Both the position numbers and the translations under genes were made by a program. From NCBI GenBank assembly GCA_030696045.1, contig JAUYNO010000061.1, forward strand, positions 1 through 46,613: DNA of 46,613 bases, given 5' to 3'. Below, piece after piece: positions 36,085 through 45,424 of the stretch; the stretch's first letter is position 1, and every line of letters starts with the position of its first letter. The notes under the pieces were generated by a model. That model made no database searches, was not told where the DNA came from, and was given only the letters and a program-made list of their open reading frames with translations. This DNA is from Stagnimonas sp. Its GTDB lineage: Bacteria; Pseudomonadota; Gammaproteobacteria; Nevskiales; Nevskiaceae.

Positions 36085-37587
36085 GTGCCTAGAACGCCAA
36101 AACGATTCGCGATGCTGATTGCCCTGATGGGGGCCGTCTGGCAATGCCAAGGCGCCGCCGCACCTGTCGCAGCAGCGACTTTTGACGCTTCGGTGGTGAT
36201 CGATGTGGCCGGTACTGTCAGCGCAGTGAATCGCGCCATTCTAGGAGTGGGGATGAACCGGGGGCCGTTCGACCCGGATTTTCTCGCGCTCTGGGACGGC
36301 GTGCTTGACGGCACCAGTGCCCGCATTTGGGTGATGCCCCCAAAGTCGGGGGAGCCCATTCGGCGGAAGCTCCTGGAAACAAGTCTGCAGGCTCTCAGGG
36401 CCGCTTGCCAGCTTGGGATTAAAGAGCGCAACGGTTTTTCTGCCGGGGTGCCAAAGATTGGGCGCCTGGCGCGCTATCGCAGTGCTGCCGACAACAATCT
36501 CGACAAGGTGCACCAGCCGGAGACCGTGGCTCAACTGGTCGGTGCCGTGAACGCTGGCAATGATTGTCCGGTAACGGGTTGGGAGGTCTGGAACGAGCCG
36601 CAATTCGCCAAAAAGGGATCCTGGCCGGCCGAGGATATGGCTCAGTACGCGGTGGACGTGGCCAAGGCCATTCACCGGCTTCAGCCGACGCTGCGAATCG
36701 GGGTTCCGCTTTACGAGCGCGACATGGCCTGGAACCGCAGGCTCTTGGCAAAGCTCAATGAGCTTGGCCCGGAGCAGATCGCTTTTTTTTCCTTTCATCC
36801 TTATTGGTTTGACTGGAACGTGCCGGAAACCGTCGCCAGGCGCGAGGCATCGCGCGCCGTCGGCCCATCGGCCATGAGGGACCTAGCGGTTGGCGAGAAG
36901 TTGGCTCTGATAAAGCAGTATGGAGGCGGACGCTGGAGCGCTTCGGCCACCGAGTGGAACATTCACCCCAAGGGGCTCAACAGCCCGGCTTACAAGTTGA
37001 GGATGGACCGGTTTGAAGCCAGCACTGACATGGTGGCTGCCCTGCATCTGTCGGAGATGATTGGCGTGTTCGCAGACAAGGGGCTTGGTTCGGCGCAGTT
37101 CTTCGACTTTCGGGCCGAGGAAGATGGTCACTTCCACTTGGCGTACCGTGATGCCGGTACTTACCGTCTGAATCCGACCGGGATGGCCCTGAGACTGTAT
37201 GGCCGCTACTTTCGGGGTGAGCGGCTTCCTGCCAAGGCTCAGACCCCATCCACCCAAGCCTACGGCTATGGCGGCGGCTCGGCGAACGCCCCCCTCGTGT
37301 TCGCACAGGCTGTCCGTCACACTGACCTGCGGCAGTTCGCTCTGTTCGTGGGTAACCGTGATCCTGCGAGGTCTGCCAGTATCGCGGTCCGATGGGATCG
37401 TTTTCCCGCAGGTGACTGGACGTTCAAGGTCACGACCCTGCGGGCGCCGCTGTCTGATTTGCGAGCCGCCGCAACCAGCGAGCACGATCTGATGGCAGGG
37501 GCCACGGCTGACGGTGCCAGGCAACTTGCGCTTGATGTTCCAGCCAATGGTCTGACGGTCGTGATCGCACGAGCGCGAGGAGAATGA
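36085..37587 (+). CDS. Secreted glycoside hydrolase, clan GH-A type (GH39/GH51/GH79-like)
   Basis: 500 residues with a cleavable signal peptide (MPRTPKRFAMLIALMGAVWQ, then a short Ala-rich cleavage region). A TIM-barrel hydrolase pattern follows: acid/base Glu171 in GWEVWNEPQF and nucleophile Glu290 in SATEWNIHP, about 119 residues apart, as in clan A retaining enzymes. A beta-rich C-terminal domain (about residues 400-500) fits GH39, GH51 or GH79; the exact family needs a profile search. The GTG start has a good GGGAG nearby. In its context it may trim or cleave the cell's own exopolysaccharide in the periplasm or outside. Confidence 0.75.
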   Translation: MPRTPKRFAMLIALMGAVWQCQGAAAPVAAATFDASVVIDVAGTVSAVNRAILGVGMNRGPFDPDFLALWDGVLDGTSARIWVMPPKSGEPIRRKLLETSLQALRAACQLGIKERNGFSAGVPKIGRLARYRSAADNNLDKVHQPETVAQLVGAVNAGNDCPVTGWEVWNEPQFAKKGSWPAEDMAQYAVDVAKAIHRLQPTLRIGVPLYERDMAWNRRLLAKLNELGPEQIAFFSFHPYWFDWNVPETVARREASRAVGPSAMRDLAVGEKLALIKQYGGGRWSASATEWNIHPKGLNSPAYKLRMDRFEASTDMVAALHLSEMIGVFADKGLGSAQFFDFRAEEDGHFHLAYRDAGTYRLNPTGMALRLYGRYFRGERLPAKAQTPSTQAYGYGGGSANAPLVFAQAVRHTDLRQFALFVGNRDPARSASIAVRWDRFPAGDWTFKVTTLRAPLSDLRAAATSEHDLMAGATADGARQLALDVPANGLTVVIARARGE

Positions 37588-37711
37588 TGGTGTTTGTTTG
37601 GGGGCAAAGCCAGTGCAGGCTTGAAATCCGTCCGCATCTGCGAGCAAGGTTTTAATCGAGGTGGGCTGAGTTTCGGGAACGCGGGAATACAGCTGAGCAA
37701 GGGGAATTCGT

Positions 37712-38491
37712 TTGGACTGGCTTAATGCGGTGGCAGGATTTGGTGTGGGCGCGCTTGTGGGGCTGACGGGAGTCGGTGGCGGCGCCCTGATGACACCGAT
37801 ATTGGTGCTGCTGTTTGGCGTCGCCCCTGCCACGGCGGTCGGCACCGACCTGTGGTTCGCGGCAGTCACCAAAATGGTCGGCGGATCGGTGCACGGGAAA
37901 AGTGGCATGGTCGACTGGGAGGTTGTCAGGCGGCTTTGCTGTGGCAGCCTGCCGGCAGCGGTTCTGACGCTGTTGTGGCTCCACTTCACCAATACCCAGC
38001 ACAGCCATGATGGCTTGATGTTGAAGACGCTGGGAGGCGTACTTATCCTTACGGCGGCCGCGATTATCTTCAAGCGGCGGTTCCACGCCATCGGGCAAAG
38101 ATTGCGGGATCAGGCGCCAGCGGAATTCAAGCGAGCCCAGCCTGGTTTGACCGTGTTTGCAGGTGCCGTGCTGGGCTTCCTGGTGACCTTCACCTCTGTC
38201 GGCGCCGGTGCTTTGGGCGCCGTGATGCTGCTGTACCTCTACCCGCGGCGGATGACCGCTAACCGGCTGGTCGGCACAGACATCGTTCACGCGATTCCGT
38301 TGACGGTGCTGGCTGGCGCCGGGCACCTGTTGATGGGCAATATCAATTTCGTCCTACTGGGCTCTTTGCTGCTGGGCTCCGTTCCGGGCGTGATCCTGGG
38401 GTCAATGGCGAGTTCCAGGGCCCCGGAGGCTTTGTTGCGGGCCGGGATCGCGGTGGCTTTGGTTGCGGTTGGAGTAAAGATGCTTTCCTGA
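37712..38491 (+). CDS. TauE/SafE-family membrane transporter
   Basis: 259 residues with about eight membrane helices and the two-repeat TauE/SafE layout. The first repeat begins GFGVGALVGLTGVGGGALMT with VGTDLWFAAVTKMVGG; the second is FAGAVLGFLVTFTSVGAGAL with RLVGTDIVHAIPLTVL. Family members export or import sulfite, sulfoacetate or other organosulfur anions. The start is a TTG with a well-placed AGGGG upstream. Its position between three sulfotransferase genes and ATP sulfurylase suggests a sulfur-anion role here, but the substrate is inferred. Confidence 0.88.
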   Translation: MDWLNAVAGFGVGALVGLTGVGGGALMTPILVLLFGVAPATAVGTDLWFAAVTKMVGGSVHGKSGMVDWEVVRRLCCGSLPAAVLTLLWLHFTNTQHSHDGLMLKTLGGVLILTAAAIIFKRRFHAIGQRLRDQAPAEFKRAQPGLTVFAGAVLGFLVTFTSVGAGALGAVMLLYLYPRRMTANRLVGTDIVHAIPLTVLAGAGHLLMGNINFVLLGSLLLGSVPGVILGSMASSRAPEALLRAGIAVALVAVGVKMLS

Positions 38492-38669
38492 ACGCGGTAA
38501 CAAGCGAAGTTAAAATCTGCAATTCCTCAATGGCTACCGGATTCACGGTGGATTGGGTGGGGTGGCCACATTTGCGGTCCTCATCAAGTCGCGCGGTGGG
38601 TTGTGCTGCCAGTACTTTTTACCCTTTGTCTTCCGGCAAGCGGAAGATGAACCATACGAGATGCGCTCC

Positions 38670-39854
38670 ATGATCAAACCCCACGGTTCCGACCGACTGC
38701 AGCCCCGCTACGTCGAGGACGCCGCCCGGCGCTCTGCATTGCTGAGCGAGGCAGCCAAGTTGCCCAGTCTCCTGCTCAATTCGGCGGCGGCGGCCAATGC
38801 GGTGATGCTCGGCGCGGGGTACTTCAACCCGCTCCAGGGCTACATGAATCTCGCGGACTCGCTCAAGGTGGCGGAGTCGCTGGTGACCACGGCGGGATTG
38901 TTCTGGCCGGTTCCCATCGTCAACCTGACCAAGGAAGCCGGCATCAAGCCGGGCCGCATCGCCCTGCGCGATCCGAATGTCGACGGCCATCCGGTGCTGG
39001 CGATCATGGATGTGCAGGCGGTGGAGACGGTCAGTGAGGAACAGCTGAAGTTCATGGCCGAGAAGATCTTCGGCAATCTCGATCCCAAGCACCCGGGCGT
39101 CGCCACTTTTCTCGGGCTGGGCAACAGCCTGCTGTCGGGGGCGATCGAGGTGCTGAGCTACAGCTACTTCCAGGACGAGTTCCCGGAGACTTTCCGGACC
39201 GCAGTGCAAATTCGTGAGGAGATCGCCCAGCGCGGTTGGAACAAGGTGGTCGCGTTCCAGACCCGCAATCCCATGCACCGCGCCCACGAGGAACTCTGCC
39301 GCATGGCCAAGGAGCGCCTGGGCGCCGACGGCATCGTGATCCACATGCTGCTCGGCAAGCTCAAGGACGGTGATATCCCGGCACCGGTGCGCGATGCCTG
39401 CATCCGCAAGATGGTCGAACTCTACTTTGAACCGAATACGGTGATGATCACCGGCTACGGCTTCGACATGCTCTACGCCGGCCCGCGCGAGGCGGTGCTG
39501 CACGCCGTGTTCCGCCAGAACATGGGCACCGACTATCTGATCGTCGGCCGCGATCACGCCGGGGTCGGTGACTATTACGGGCCGTTCGACGCGCAGACCA
39601 TTTTTGATACCTCAGTGCCGGCCGGCTCGCTGCAGATCGAGATCTTCCGCGCGGACAACACCGCCTACAGCAAGAAGCTCGGTCATGTGGTGATGATGCG
39701 GGAAGCGGCCGATCACGTCGCCGAGGACTTCATCCAGCTGTCCGGCACCAAGGTTCGCCAGATGCTGGGGCAGGGCATCGCGCCGCCGCCGGAATTCTCC
39801 CGGCCGGAAGTCGCCAAGGTGCTGATGGACTATTACCAGAGCCTCGGAGGCTGA
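38670..39854 (+). CDS. sat: ATP sulfurylase, homo-oligomeric type (sulfate adenylyltransferase)
   Basis: 394 residues, the Sat/Met3-type enzyme and not the CysDN heterodimer. It interconverts ATP plus sulfate with APS plus pyrophosphate. Signatures: MIKPHGSDRLQPRYVEDAAR (N-terminal family start), QTRNPMHRAHEELC (HxxH catalytic motif), GRDHAGVGDYYGPF and FRADNTAYSKKLGH. No APS kinase domain is fused. This form is common in sulfur oxidisers and also serves assimilation or PAPS formation. The start at ATG 38670 is family-typical; ATG 38661 is an alternative. It lies 4 bases ahead of the DHH gene. Confidence 0.95.
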   Translation: MIKPHGSDRLQPRYVEDAARRSALLSEAAKLPSLLLNSAAAANAVMLGAGYFNPLQGYMNLADSLKVAESLVTTAGLFWPVPIVNLTKEAGIKPGRIALRDPNVDGHPVLAIMDVQAVETVSEEQLKFMAEKIFGNLDPKHPGVATFLGLGNSLLSGAIEVLSYSYFQDEFPETFRTAVQIREEIAQRGWNKVVAFQTRNPMHRAHEELCRMAKERLGADGIVIHMLLGKLKDGDIPAPVRDACIRKMVELYFEPNTVMITGYGFDMLYAGPREAVLHAVFRQNMGTDYLIVGRDHAGVGDYYGPFDAQTIFDTSVPAGSLQIEIFRADNTAYSKKLGHVVMMREAADHVAEDFIQLSGTKVRQMLGQGIAPPPEFSRPEVAKVLMDYYQSLGG

Positions 39855-39858
39855 GGCG

Positions 39859-40821
39859 ATGGCTTTCGTTGATGTCTTCAACGGCGACGCCGATGGTATC
39901 TGCGCCCTGACCCAGTTGCGGCTCGCCCAGCCACGCGAGTCCCTGCTGGTGACCGGCGTCAAGCGCGACATCGAATTGCTGAGCCGGGTATCCGCCGGCA
40001 CTGGCGACGAGGTGACGGTGCTGGATGTGTCACTCGACAAGAACCGCGACGACGTCGTGCGCCTGCTGGCGGCGGGCGCGTGGGTCTTTTATGTCGATCA
40101 CCACTACGCGGGTGAGCAGCCGGTGCACCCGGGCTATTCGTCGATCATCAATGAGGCGGCCGACGTCTGCACCAGCCTGCTGGTGAACGGCCATCTGAAG
40201 AATCGCTACGCGGCCTGGGCAGTGGTGGGGGCCTTCGGCGACAACCTCAACAAGAGCGCCGAGATCATCGCCAAGTCGCTGCAGCTGGAAGAAGCGCAGC
40301 TGCGGCAGCTGGAGAATCTCGGCACCTACATGAACTACAACGGCTACGGCGAGAAGGTCGAGGATCTGCTGTTCGCGCCGGAAGAGCTGTTCGGGCTGGT
40401 CAGCCGGTACGCGAGCCCGCTGGAGTTCATCGAGGATGGCAAGGCGCACTACACGCGACTGGCCGAAGGCTACGAGGCCGACATGGCCCGCGCCTCGGCG
40501 ACCCGCGCCGAATCCGCCACCGAGACGGCGGCCCTGTTCATCCTGCCGGACCAGCCCTGGGCGCGGCGCGTGGGCGGTGTCTACAGCAACGACCTCGCCA
40601 ACCTGAATCCGGGGCGGGCGCACGCGGTGCTGACCGAGAAGTCGACCGGGCACTACCTGGTCAGCGTTCGCGCGCCCATGCACAACAAGCGCGGAGCCGA
40701 CGAGCTTTGCCGTCGCTTTCCGACCGGGGGCGGGCGGGCCGCAGCCGCCGGCATCAATGATTTGCCGCCGCAGCGGTTGGCCGAGTTCTGGCAGCAGTTC
40801 CAGAGCCAGTATGCCCAGTAG
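39859..40821 (+). CDS. DHH/DHHA1-family phosphoesterase
   Basis: 320 residues. The DHH domain shows FNGDADGICALTQL (residues 7-20), VLDVSLDKNRDD, and VDHH at residues 79-82, the metal-binding signature. A DHHA1 domain closes the protein with the glycine-rich substrate motif TGGGRAAAAGIN. Relatives include RecJ, nanoRNases and the NrnA proteins that also hydrolyse PAP, the by-product of sulfotransferases; sequence motifs alone do not say which. The 4-base spacing after sat makes a sulfur-nucleotide role attractive but unproven. An internal part of this gene (40233-40351) is repeated exactly at the window's right end. Confidence 0.88.
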   Translation: MAFVDVFNGDADGICALTQLRLAQPRESLLVTGVKRDIELLSRVSAGTGDEVTVLDVSLDKNRDDVVRLLAAGAWVFYVDHHYAGEQPVHPGYSSIINEAADVCTSLLVNGHLKNRYAAWAVVGAFGDNLNKSAEIIAKSLQLEEAQLRQLENLGTYMNYNGYGEKVEDLLFAPEELFGLVSRYASPLEFIEDGKAHYTRLAEGYEADMARASATRAESATETAALFILPDQPWARRVGGVYSNDLANLNPGRAHAVLTEKSTGHYLVSVRAPMHNKRGADELCRRFPTGGGRAAAAGINDLPPQRLAEFWQQFQSQYAQ

Positions 40822-40911
40822 CAATCGCGGCCTGCCTCCGCAGAGCAAAGGTCCGGGCGGTGGCGGGGCCGGTCAGGTCGTGTGGCCTGAACGCGTAGGA
40901 TCGAGCCAGCT

Positions 40912-42159
40912 GTGACTGGAACAGCAAGCCGGCCGCTCAAGATACTGATTTATGGCCTCAACTACGCGCCGGAGCTCACCGGCATTGGCAAGTACACCGC
41001 CGAGATGGCGGAGTGGCTGCGCGCGCACGGCCACGAGGTGCGTGTGATCGCGGCGCCGCCCTACTACCCCGATTGGCGGGTCGGCGCCGGCTACCGTGCA
41101 TGGCGCTACCAGGCCGAAGTGCTTGCCGGTATTCCGGTCTGGCGGACGCCTCTGTGGGTACCCTTCCAGCCCGGTGGACTCAAGCGGCTAGCGCACCTTG
41201 CCAGCTTTGCCCTATTCAGTCTGCCGACCCTGGGGCGCCATATGTTCTGGAGGCCGGATGTGATCTGGATGGCGGCGCCATCGTTCTTCTGCGCACCATT
41301 TACCTGGCTGGCGGCTCGCTGTTGCGGGGCCAAGGCATGGATCCATATTCAGGACTATGAAATCGATGCTGCGTTTGATCTCGGCTTGCTGAAAGGCAGG
41401 CGCCTGCGCTCGGTCGTGCTCGGAATCGAGCGCTGGATACTGCAGCGTTTCGACCGCGTATCAACCATTTCTCACCGGATGCTGGATCGCGCGAGGCAGA
41501 AAGGGATAGAGGCGAATCGACTGGTGCTGTTCCGGAACTGGGTCGACATCGCCGGTATCAGGCCACTGACCGGGCCAAGTTCTTACCGACAGGAGTTGGG
41601 TATCGCCGACAGCGCGGTCGTTGCCCTGTATTCCGGCAACATGGGCAGCAAGCAAGGACTGGAAGTACTGGCCGAGACGGCGCGCCTGTCGGTGCACCGG
41701 AACGAACTCCAGTTTGTCTTCTGCGGCAACGGCGTCGGTCGCGAGGAACTGAGCCGGCGCTGTGCCGGGCTCGCCAATGTACGATTCCTCGACCTACAGC
41801 CACTGGAGCGGCTCGGCGCACTCCTCGGCCTTGCTGATGTACACCTGCTGCCCCAGCGGGCGGACGCCGCCGACCTGGTCATGCCTTCCAAGCTTACGGG
41901 TATGCTCGCCAGCGGTCGCCCGGTGGTTGCCACCGCCAGGCTGGGTACAGAACTCGCCGAAGTCGTCGCGGCTTGCGGCATCGTGGTTGAACCGGAACAG
42001 CCGGCCGCGCTCGCTGCTGCGCTCTTCGAGTTGACTGAACACGCCGGGCGACGACGCGAACTTGGGCTCCGCGCACGGGCTTATGCCGAATCAACGCTTG
42101 ACCGCGATACGGTGCTAGCCCGGTTCCAGGCGGATATGCTGCAAAGCCTAGACGCATAG
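40912..42159 (+). CDS. wcaI: Family 4 glycosyltransferase (WcaI-like, candidate fucosyltransferase)
   Basis: 415 residues, GT-B fold. The N-terminus KILIYGLNYAPELTGIGKYT and VIAAPPYYPDWRVGAGY match the colanic-acid WcaI group. IHIQDYEIDAAFDLGLLKG and the C-terminal LVMPSKLTGMLASGRPVVAT complete the pattern. WcaI is assigned as a fucosyltransferase in colanic acid synthesis. Placement next to gmd and fcl, which make GDP-L-fucose, supports fucose as donor, although this is inference. It starts with GTG and is 90 bases after the DHH gene. A 169-base gap precedes gmd. Confidence 0.88.
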   Translation: MTGTASRPLKILIYGLNYAPELTGIGKYTAEMAEWLRAHGHEVRVIAAPPYYPDWRVGAGYRAWRYQAEVLAGIPVWRTPLWVPFQPGGLKRLAHLASFALFSLPTLGRHMFWRPDVIWMAAPSFFCAPFTWLAARCCGAKAWIHIQDYEIDAAFDLGLLKGRRLRSVVLGIERWILQRFDRVSTISHRMLDRARQKGIEANRLVLFRNWVDIAGIRPLTGPSSYRQELGIADSAVVALYSGNMGSKQGLEVLAETARLSVHRNELQFVFCGNGVGREELSRRCAGLANVRFLDLQPLERLGALLGLADVHLLPQRADAADLVMPSKLTGMLASGRPVVATARLGTELAEVVAACGIVVEPEQPAALAAALFELTEHAGRRRELGLRARAYAESTLDRDTVLARFQADMLQSLDA

Positions 42160-42328
42160 TGGCCCGGTCCTTGAACGCGCACGAGCGGGCATCCAATCTA
42201 TTGATCCCGGGTAGGTTGATCGCAATGCCCCCATACGGCTGCGGCCGGAGTCAACCTGGCGGGACTGGGGCAGCCGAATCGGTCTCCACGAATCACCCAA
42301 AGTACGTTTTAACTGATAGCTAGAAGCC
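42160..42328. other. Intergenic region upstream of gmd
   Basis: 169 bases without a gene. An inverted pair AGGTTGA (42213-42219) and TCAACCT (42251-42257) is separated by 31 bases. A promoter for gmd would be expected here, but no convincing -35/-10 pair stands out. Confidence 0.35.
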
Positions 42329-43444
42329 ATGAAAAAAGCACTGATTACCGGCATTACCGGCCAAGACGGCTCCTACCTTGCCGAGTTCCTACTCGCGAAG
42401 GGCTACGAAGTGCATGGCATCAAGCGCCGTGCCTCTTCGCTCAACACTGAGCGCATTGATCACATCTATCAGGATCCGCACGAGCCCAACCCCAAGCTCA
42501 AGCTGCACTACGGCGATCTCACCGATACCTCAAACCTGATCCGCATCCTGCGCGAAATCGAACCGGACGAGGTTTACAACCTGGGCGCACAGTCGCACGT
42601 CGCTGTGAGCTTCGAGGCACCGGAATACACGGCGGATGTTGACGCGATGGGCACCCTGCGCCTGCTGGAGGGCATCCGTTTCCTTGGCCTGGAAAAGAAG
42701 ACTCGCTTTTATCAAGCATCAACGTCCGAACTGTACGGCCTAGTGCAGGAGATTCCGCAGAAGGAAACAACGCCCTTTCATCCGCGCTCACCGTATGCCG
42801 TTGCCAAGATGTATGCCTACTGGATCACGGTGAACTACCGCGAGGCCTACGGCATCTATGCCTGCAATGGCATCTTGTTCAATCATGAATCGCCGCGTCG
42901 CGGCGAGACCTTCGTGACCCGCAAAGTGACCCGCGGACTGGCCAATATTTCGCAGGGCCTGGAGTCCTGCCTGTACATGGGCAATATCGATTCGCTGCGC
43001 GACTGGGGGCACGCCAAGGATTACGTGCGCATGCAGTGGATGATGCTGCAGCAGGAAAGGCCTGATGACTTCGTGATCGCCACTGGACACCAAGTCTCGG
43101 TCCGCGAATTCATCCGCCGCAGTGCAGCGCAACTGGGGATCACGCTGGCATTCGAGGGGCAGGGCGTCGACGAGCGGGCCGTCGTGTCTGCGATCACCGG
43201 CGACATGGCGCCCGCGCTGAAGCTTGGTGACGTCGTGGTCCGTATCGATCCTCGTTATTTCCGTCCGGCCGAGGTCGAGACCTTGCTAGGTGATCCGACC
43301 AAGGCAAAGGAAAAGCTGGGCTGGGTGCCGGAGATCAGCGTGGACGAGATGCTCGCCGAGATGGTCGCGCACGATCTGGACAAGGCGCGGCAGCATGCGG
43401 TTTTGAAGAATGCCGGCTTCAAGGTGTCGGTAAGCCACGAGTAG
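42329..43444 (+). CDS. gmd: GDP-mannose 4,6-dehydratase
   Basis: 371 residues, extended SDR that converts GDP-D-mannose to GDP-4-keto-6-deoxy-D-mannose. Signatures: [19 protein letters not shown] (NADP motif), [34 protein letters not shown] (the STSELYG active-site stretch) and [17 protein letters not shown] with YxxxK. The C-terminus contains the conserved [20 protein letters not shown]. Length is the family norm. It is followed after 3 bases by fcl. Confidence 0.97.
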   Translation: MKKALITGITGQDGSYLAEFLLAKGYEVHGIKRRASSLNTERIDHIYQDPHEPNPKLKLHYGDLTDTSNLIRILREIEPDEVYNLGAQSHVAVSFEAPEYTADVDAMGTLRLLEGIRFLGLEKKTRFYQASTSELYGLVQEIPQKETTPFHPRSPYAVAKMYAYWITVNYREAYGIYACNGILFNHESPRRGETFVTRKVTRGLANISQGLESCLYMGNIDSLRDWGHAKDYVRMQWMMLQQERPDDFVIATGHQVSVREFIRRSAAQLGITLAFEGQGVDERAVVSAITGDMAPALKLGDVVVRIDPRYFRPAEVETLLGDPTKAKEKLGWVPEISVDEMLAEMVAHDLDKARQHAVLKNAGFKVSVSHE

Positions 43445-43447
43445 CCT

Positions 43448-44437
43448 ATGCCGACTTCGAATTCCCTAGGCAAGGTCTATATCGCGGGGCACCGCGGCAT
43501 GGTGGGCTCTGCCATCGTCCGCAGGTTCGAGCAGCGGCAGGCTGCCGGCGAGAGGATCAGTCTGCTGACCCGTACGCATGCGGAACTGGATCTGACCGAT
43601 CAGTTGGCGGTCAGCCGTTTCTTCGCGGAGGAGAAGCCGGATGTCGTCGTGCTGGCCGCCGCCAAAGTGGGCGGTATCTTGGCCAACAACAACTACCCGG
43701 CTGACTTCATCTACGAGAACCTGATGATGGAGTGCAACGTCATCCATCAGGCGTACCGGGCGGGGGTACGCAAACTGCTGTTCCTGGGCAGCTCCTGTAT
43801 CTACCCCAAGTTCGCGCCGCAGCCGATGCCGGAAGCCTCGCTGTTGACGGGTACGCTGGAGTCCACCAACGAGCCATACGCGATCGCCAAGATTGCCGGA
43901 ATTAAGCTCTGCGAGTCCTATAATCGCCAATACGGTACCGACTACCGCTCGGTGATGCCGACCAATCTCTACGGCCCGAACGACAACTTCCATCCCTCCA
44001 ACAGTCACGTGGTGCCGGCGATGCTGCGTCGCTTCCATGAAGCGGTGCAGGCTGGGGCGACGGAGGTGGTGATCTGGGGGACAGGAACGCCGATGCGTGA
44101 GTTCCTGCATGTGGATGACATGACAGAGGCCTCGCTATTCGTGCTCGAGTTGGACCGCGAGGCCTACGAAGCCAATGTCGCGCCGATGCTGTCGCACATC
44201 AATGTCGGCACCGGAGTCGATGTGACCATTCGTGAGCTGGCCGAAACCATCGCCAGCATTACCGGGTTCAAGGGCGAACTGGTATTCGATACCAGCAAGC
44301 CGGACGGCACGCCGCGCAAGTTGATGGATGTCTCGCGGTTGGCGAACATGGGTTGGCGGGCCAGGATCGGGCTCGCCGAAGGCCTGCGCGACGCCTATCA
44401 GTGGTTCCTGAGTAACTCAAGCGGAGTCCGCGTTTGA
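43448..44437 (+). CDS. fcl: GDP-L-fucose synthase
   Basis: 329 residues (Fcl/WcaG), an epimerase-reductase that completes GDP-L-fucose from the Gmd product. Signatures: [57 protein letters not shown] and [18 protein letters not shown], with YxxxK. It is coupled to gmd with a 3-base gap. Immediately after its stop the base composition drops sharply. Confidence 0.97.
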   Translation: MPTSNSLGKVYIAGHRGMVGSAIVRRFEQRQAAGERISLLTRTHAELDLTDQLAVSRFFAEEKPDVVVLAAAKVGGILANNNYPADFIYENLMMECNVIHQAYRAGVRKLLFLGSSCIYPKFAPQPMPEASLLTGTLESTNEPYAIAKIAGIKLCESYNRQYGTDYRSVMPTNLYGPNDNFHPSNSHVVPAMLRRFHEAVQAGATEVVIWGTGTPMREFLHVDDMTEASLFVLELDREAYEANVAPMLSHINVGTGVDVTIRELAETIASITGFKGELVFDTSKPDGTPRKLMDVSRLANMGWRARIGLAEGLRDAYQWFLSNSSGVRV

Positions 44438-44564
44438 TGCAGATCGAATGCCTTCTGCCTGCCTGTGTCACGTACTTGGGAAAGCTGAAGTATATTAAAT
44501 ATCAATTTAACTGTCATCATCGACGAATTTTCGCATATTGAATGGCAATAAAGAAATAAATCTT

Positions 44565-44593
44565 TTGTGGCTTAATAAATTATTCTTGATAAT
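44565..44593 (+). promoter_or_regulatory. Candidate promoter for the AT-rich SDR gene pair
   Basis: TTGTGG (44565-44570), a 17-base spacer and GATAAT (44588-44593) fit a sigma-70 layout, with transcription starting near 44600, ahead of the TTG start at 44624. The surrounding 186 bases are AT-rich, so chance matches are likely and confidence is limited. Confidence 0.35.
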
Positions 44594-44623
44594 TTTGCTG
44601 GCGAAAACTGAAGAAGAAATGCC

Positions 44624-45424
44624 TTGAAAGCTCTTTTTGTTGGTAAAAACAGTTTTATTGCCAAGGCCGCAGCTCAATCAGTACCCGCTGATTTCAGCCT
44701 TGTCACTGCGTCACATGATGATTGGATTCATCATGATTTGACTGGCTATGACATCGTCGTAAACTGTGCGCTACATCCACAGTTAATGCGTGGTGAATAC
44801 GCGCCAAATCTTGATATTGACATTACTCTTGCCGACAAGTGCAGGCGAGCGCGGGTTCACTATGTCATGTTAAGCACCCGACGTGCTTACGGCATGAATC
44901 TAGGTGTTGCTTTGCAGGAGGACATGGACTCCGTGCCCGTTGATAATTACGGGAAAAACAAATTGACGACGGAGTTGCGGGTTAGAGACATATGCGCAGA
45001 GAGTGGTTTTACTATTTTAAGAATATCTAATGTTTATGGATTTGAGCCGGGGCGACATACTTTTTTTGGAAGAGCATTGTCCTCGCTGAGGAAAAATAAA
45101 TTCATAGAACTCGATATCAGTCCATTTGTTGAGCGTGATTTCATTCACGTTGCGGATTGCGCTTATTTGATATGGCGAGTGCTCAGATTCAAGCCTAAAG
45201 GGTTATATAACATAGGTAATGGCGTCGCCTGTCCAGTTGGGAAAATTGCTCTTTGGGTTATCGATGGCTATGAGGCTGGAGAGCTTCGCGTGACTGAAAC
45301 ACGAGAATTTGACTCGTTCAGTATCGATACATCCAGGCTCGTCTCGGTTATTGGAAATTTTGATTTTAAATTATCCACTCATCAACGTTGCATTGAAATA
45401 GGGAAAAGGTTGAAAAATGAATAG
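44624..45424 (+). CDS. NAD-dependent sugar epimerase/reductase (short SDR, RmlD-like)
   Basis: 266 residues. The N-terminus MKALFVGKNSFIAKAAAQSV has a degenerate nucleotide-binding glycine motif (GKNSFIAK). The active-site region is YVMLSTRRAYGMNLG followed by DNYGKNKLTTELRV, giving a YxxxK pair. RDFIHVADCAYLIWRVL and LYNIGNG match SDR sugar enzymes. It could be a 4-keto reductase or a decarboxylating or epimerising SDR; I cannot fix the substrate. The start is a TTG behind a GAAGAAG stretch. AT-rich codon use differs clearly from gmd and fcl. It overlaps the next gene by 8 bases. Confidence 0.75.
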   Translation: MKALFVGKNSFIAKAAAQSVPADFSLVTASHDDWIHHDLTGYDIVVNCALHPQLMRGEYAPNLDIDITLADKCRRARVHYVMLSTRRAYGMNLGVALQEDMDSVPVDNYGKNKLTTELRVRDICAESGFTILRISNVYGFEPGRHTFFGRALSSLRKNKFIELDISPFVERDFIHVADCAYLIWRVLRFKPKGLYNIGNGVACPVGKIALWVIDGYEAGELRVTETREFDSFSIDTSRLVSVIGNFDFKLSTHQRCIEIGKRLKNE

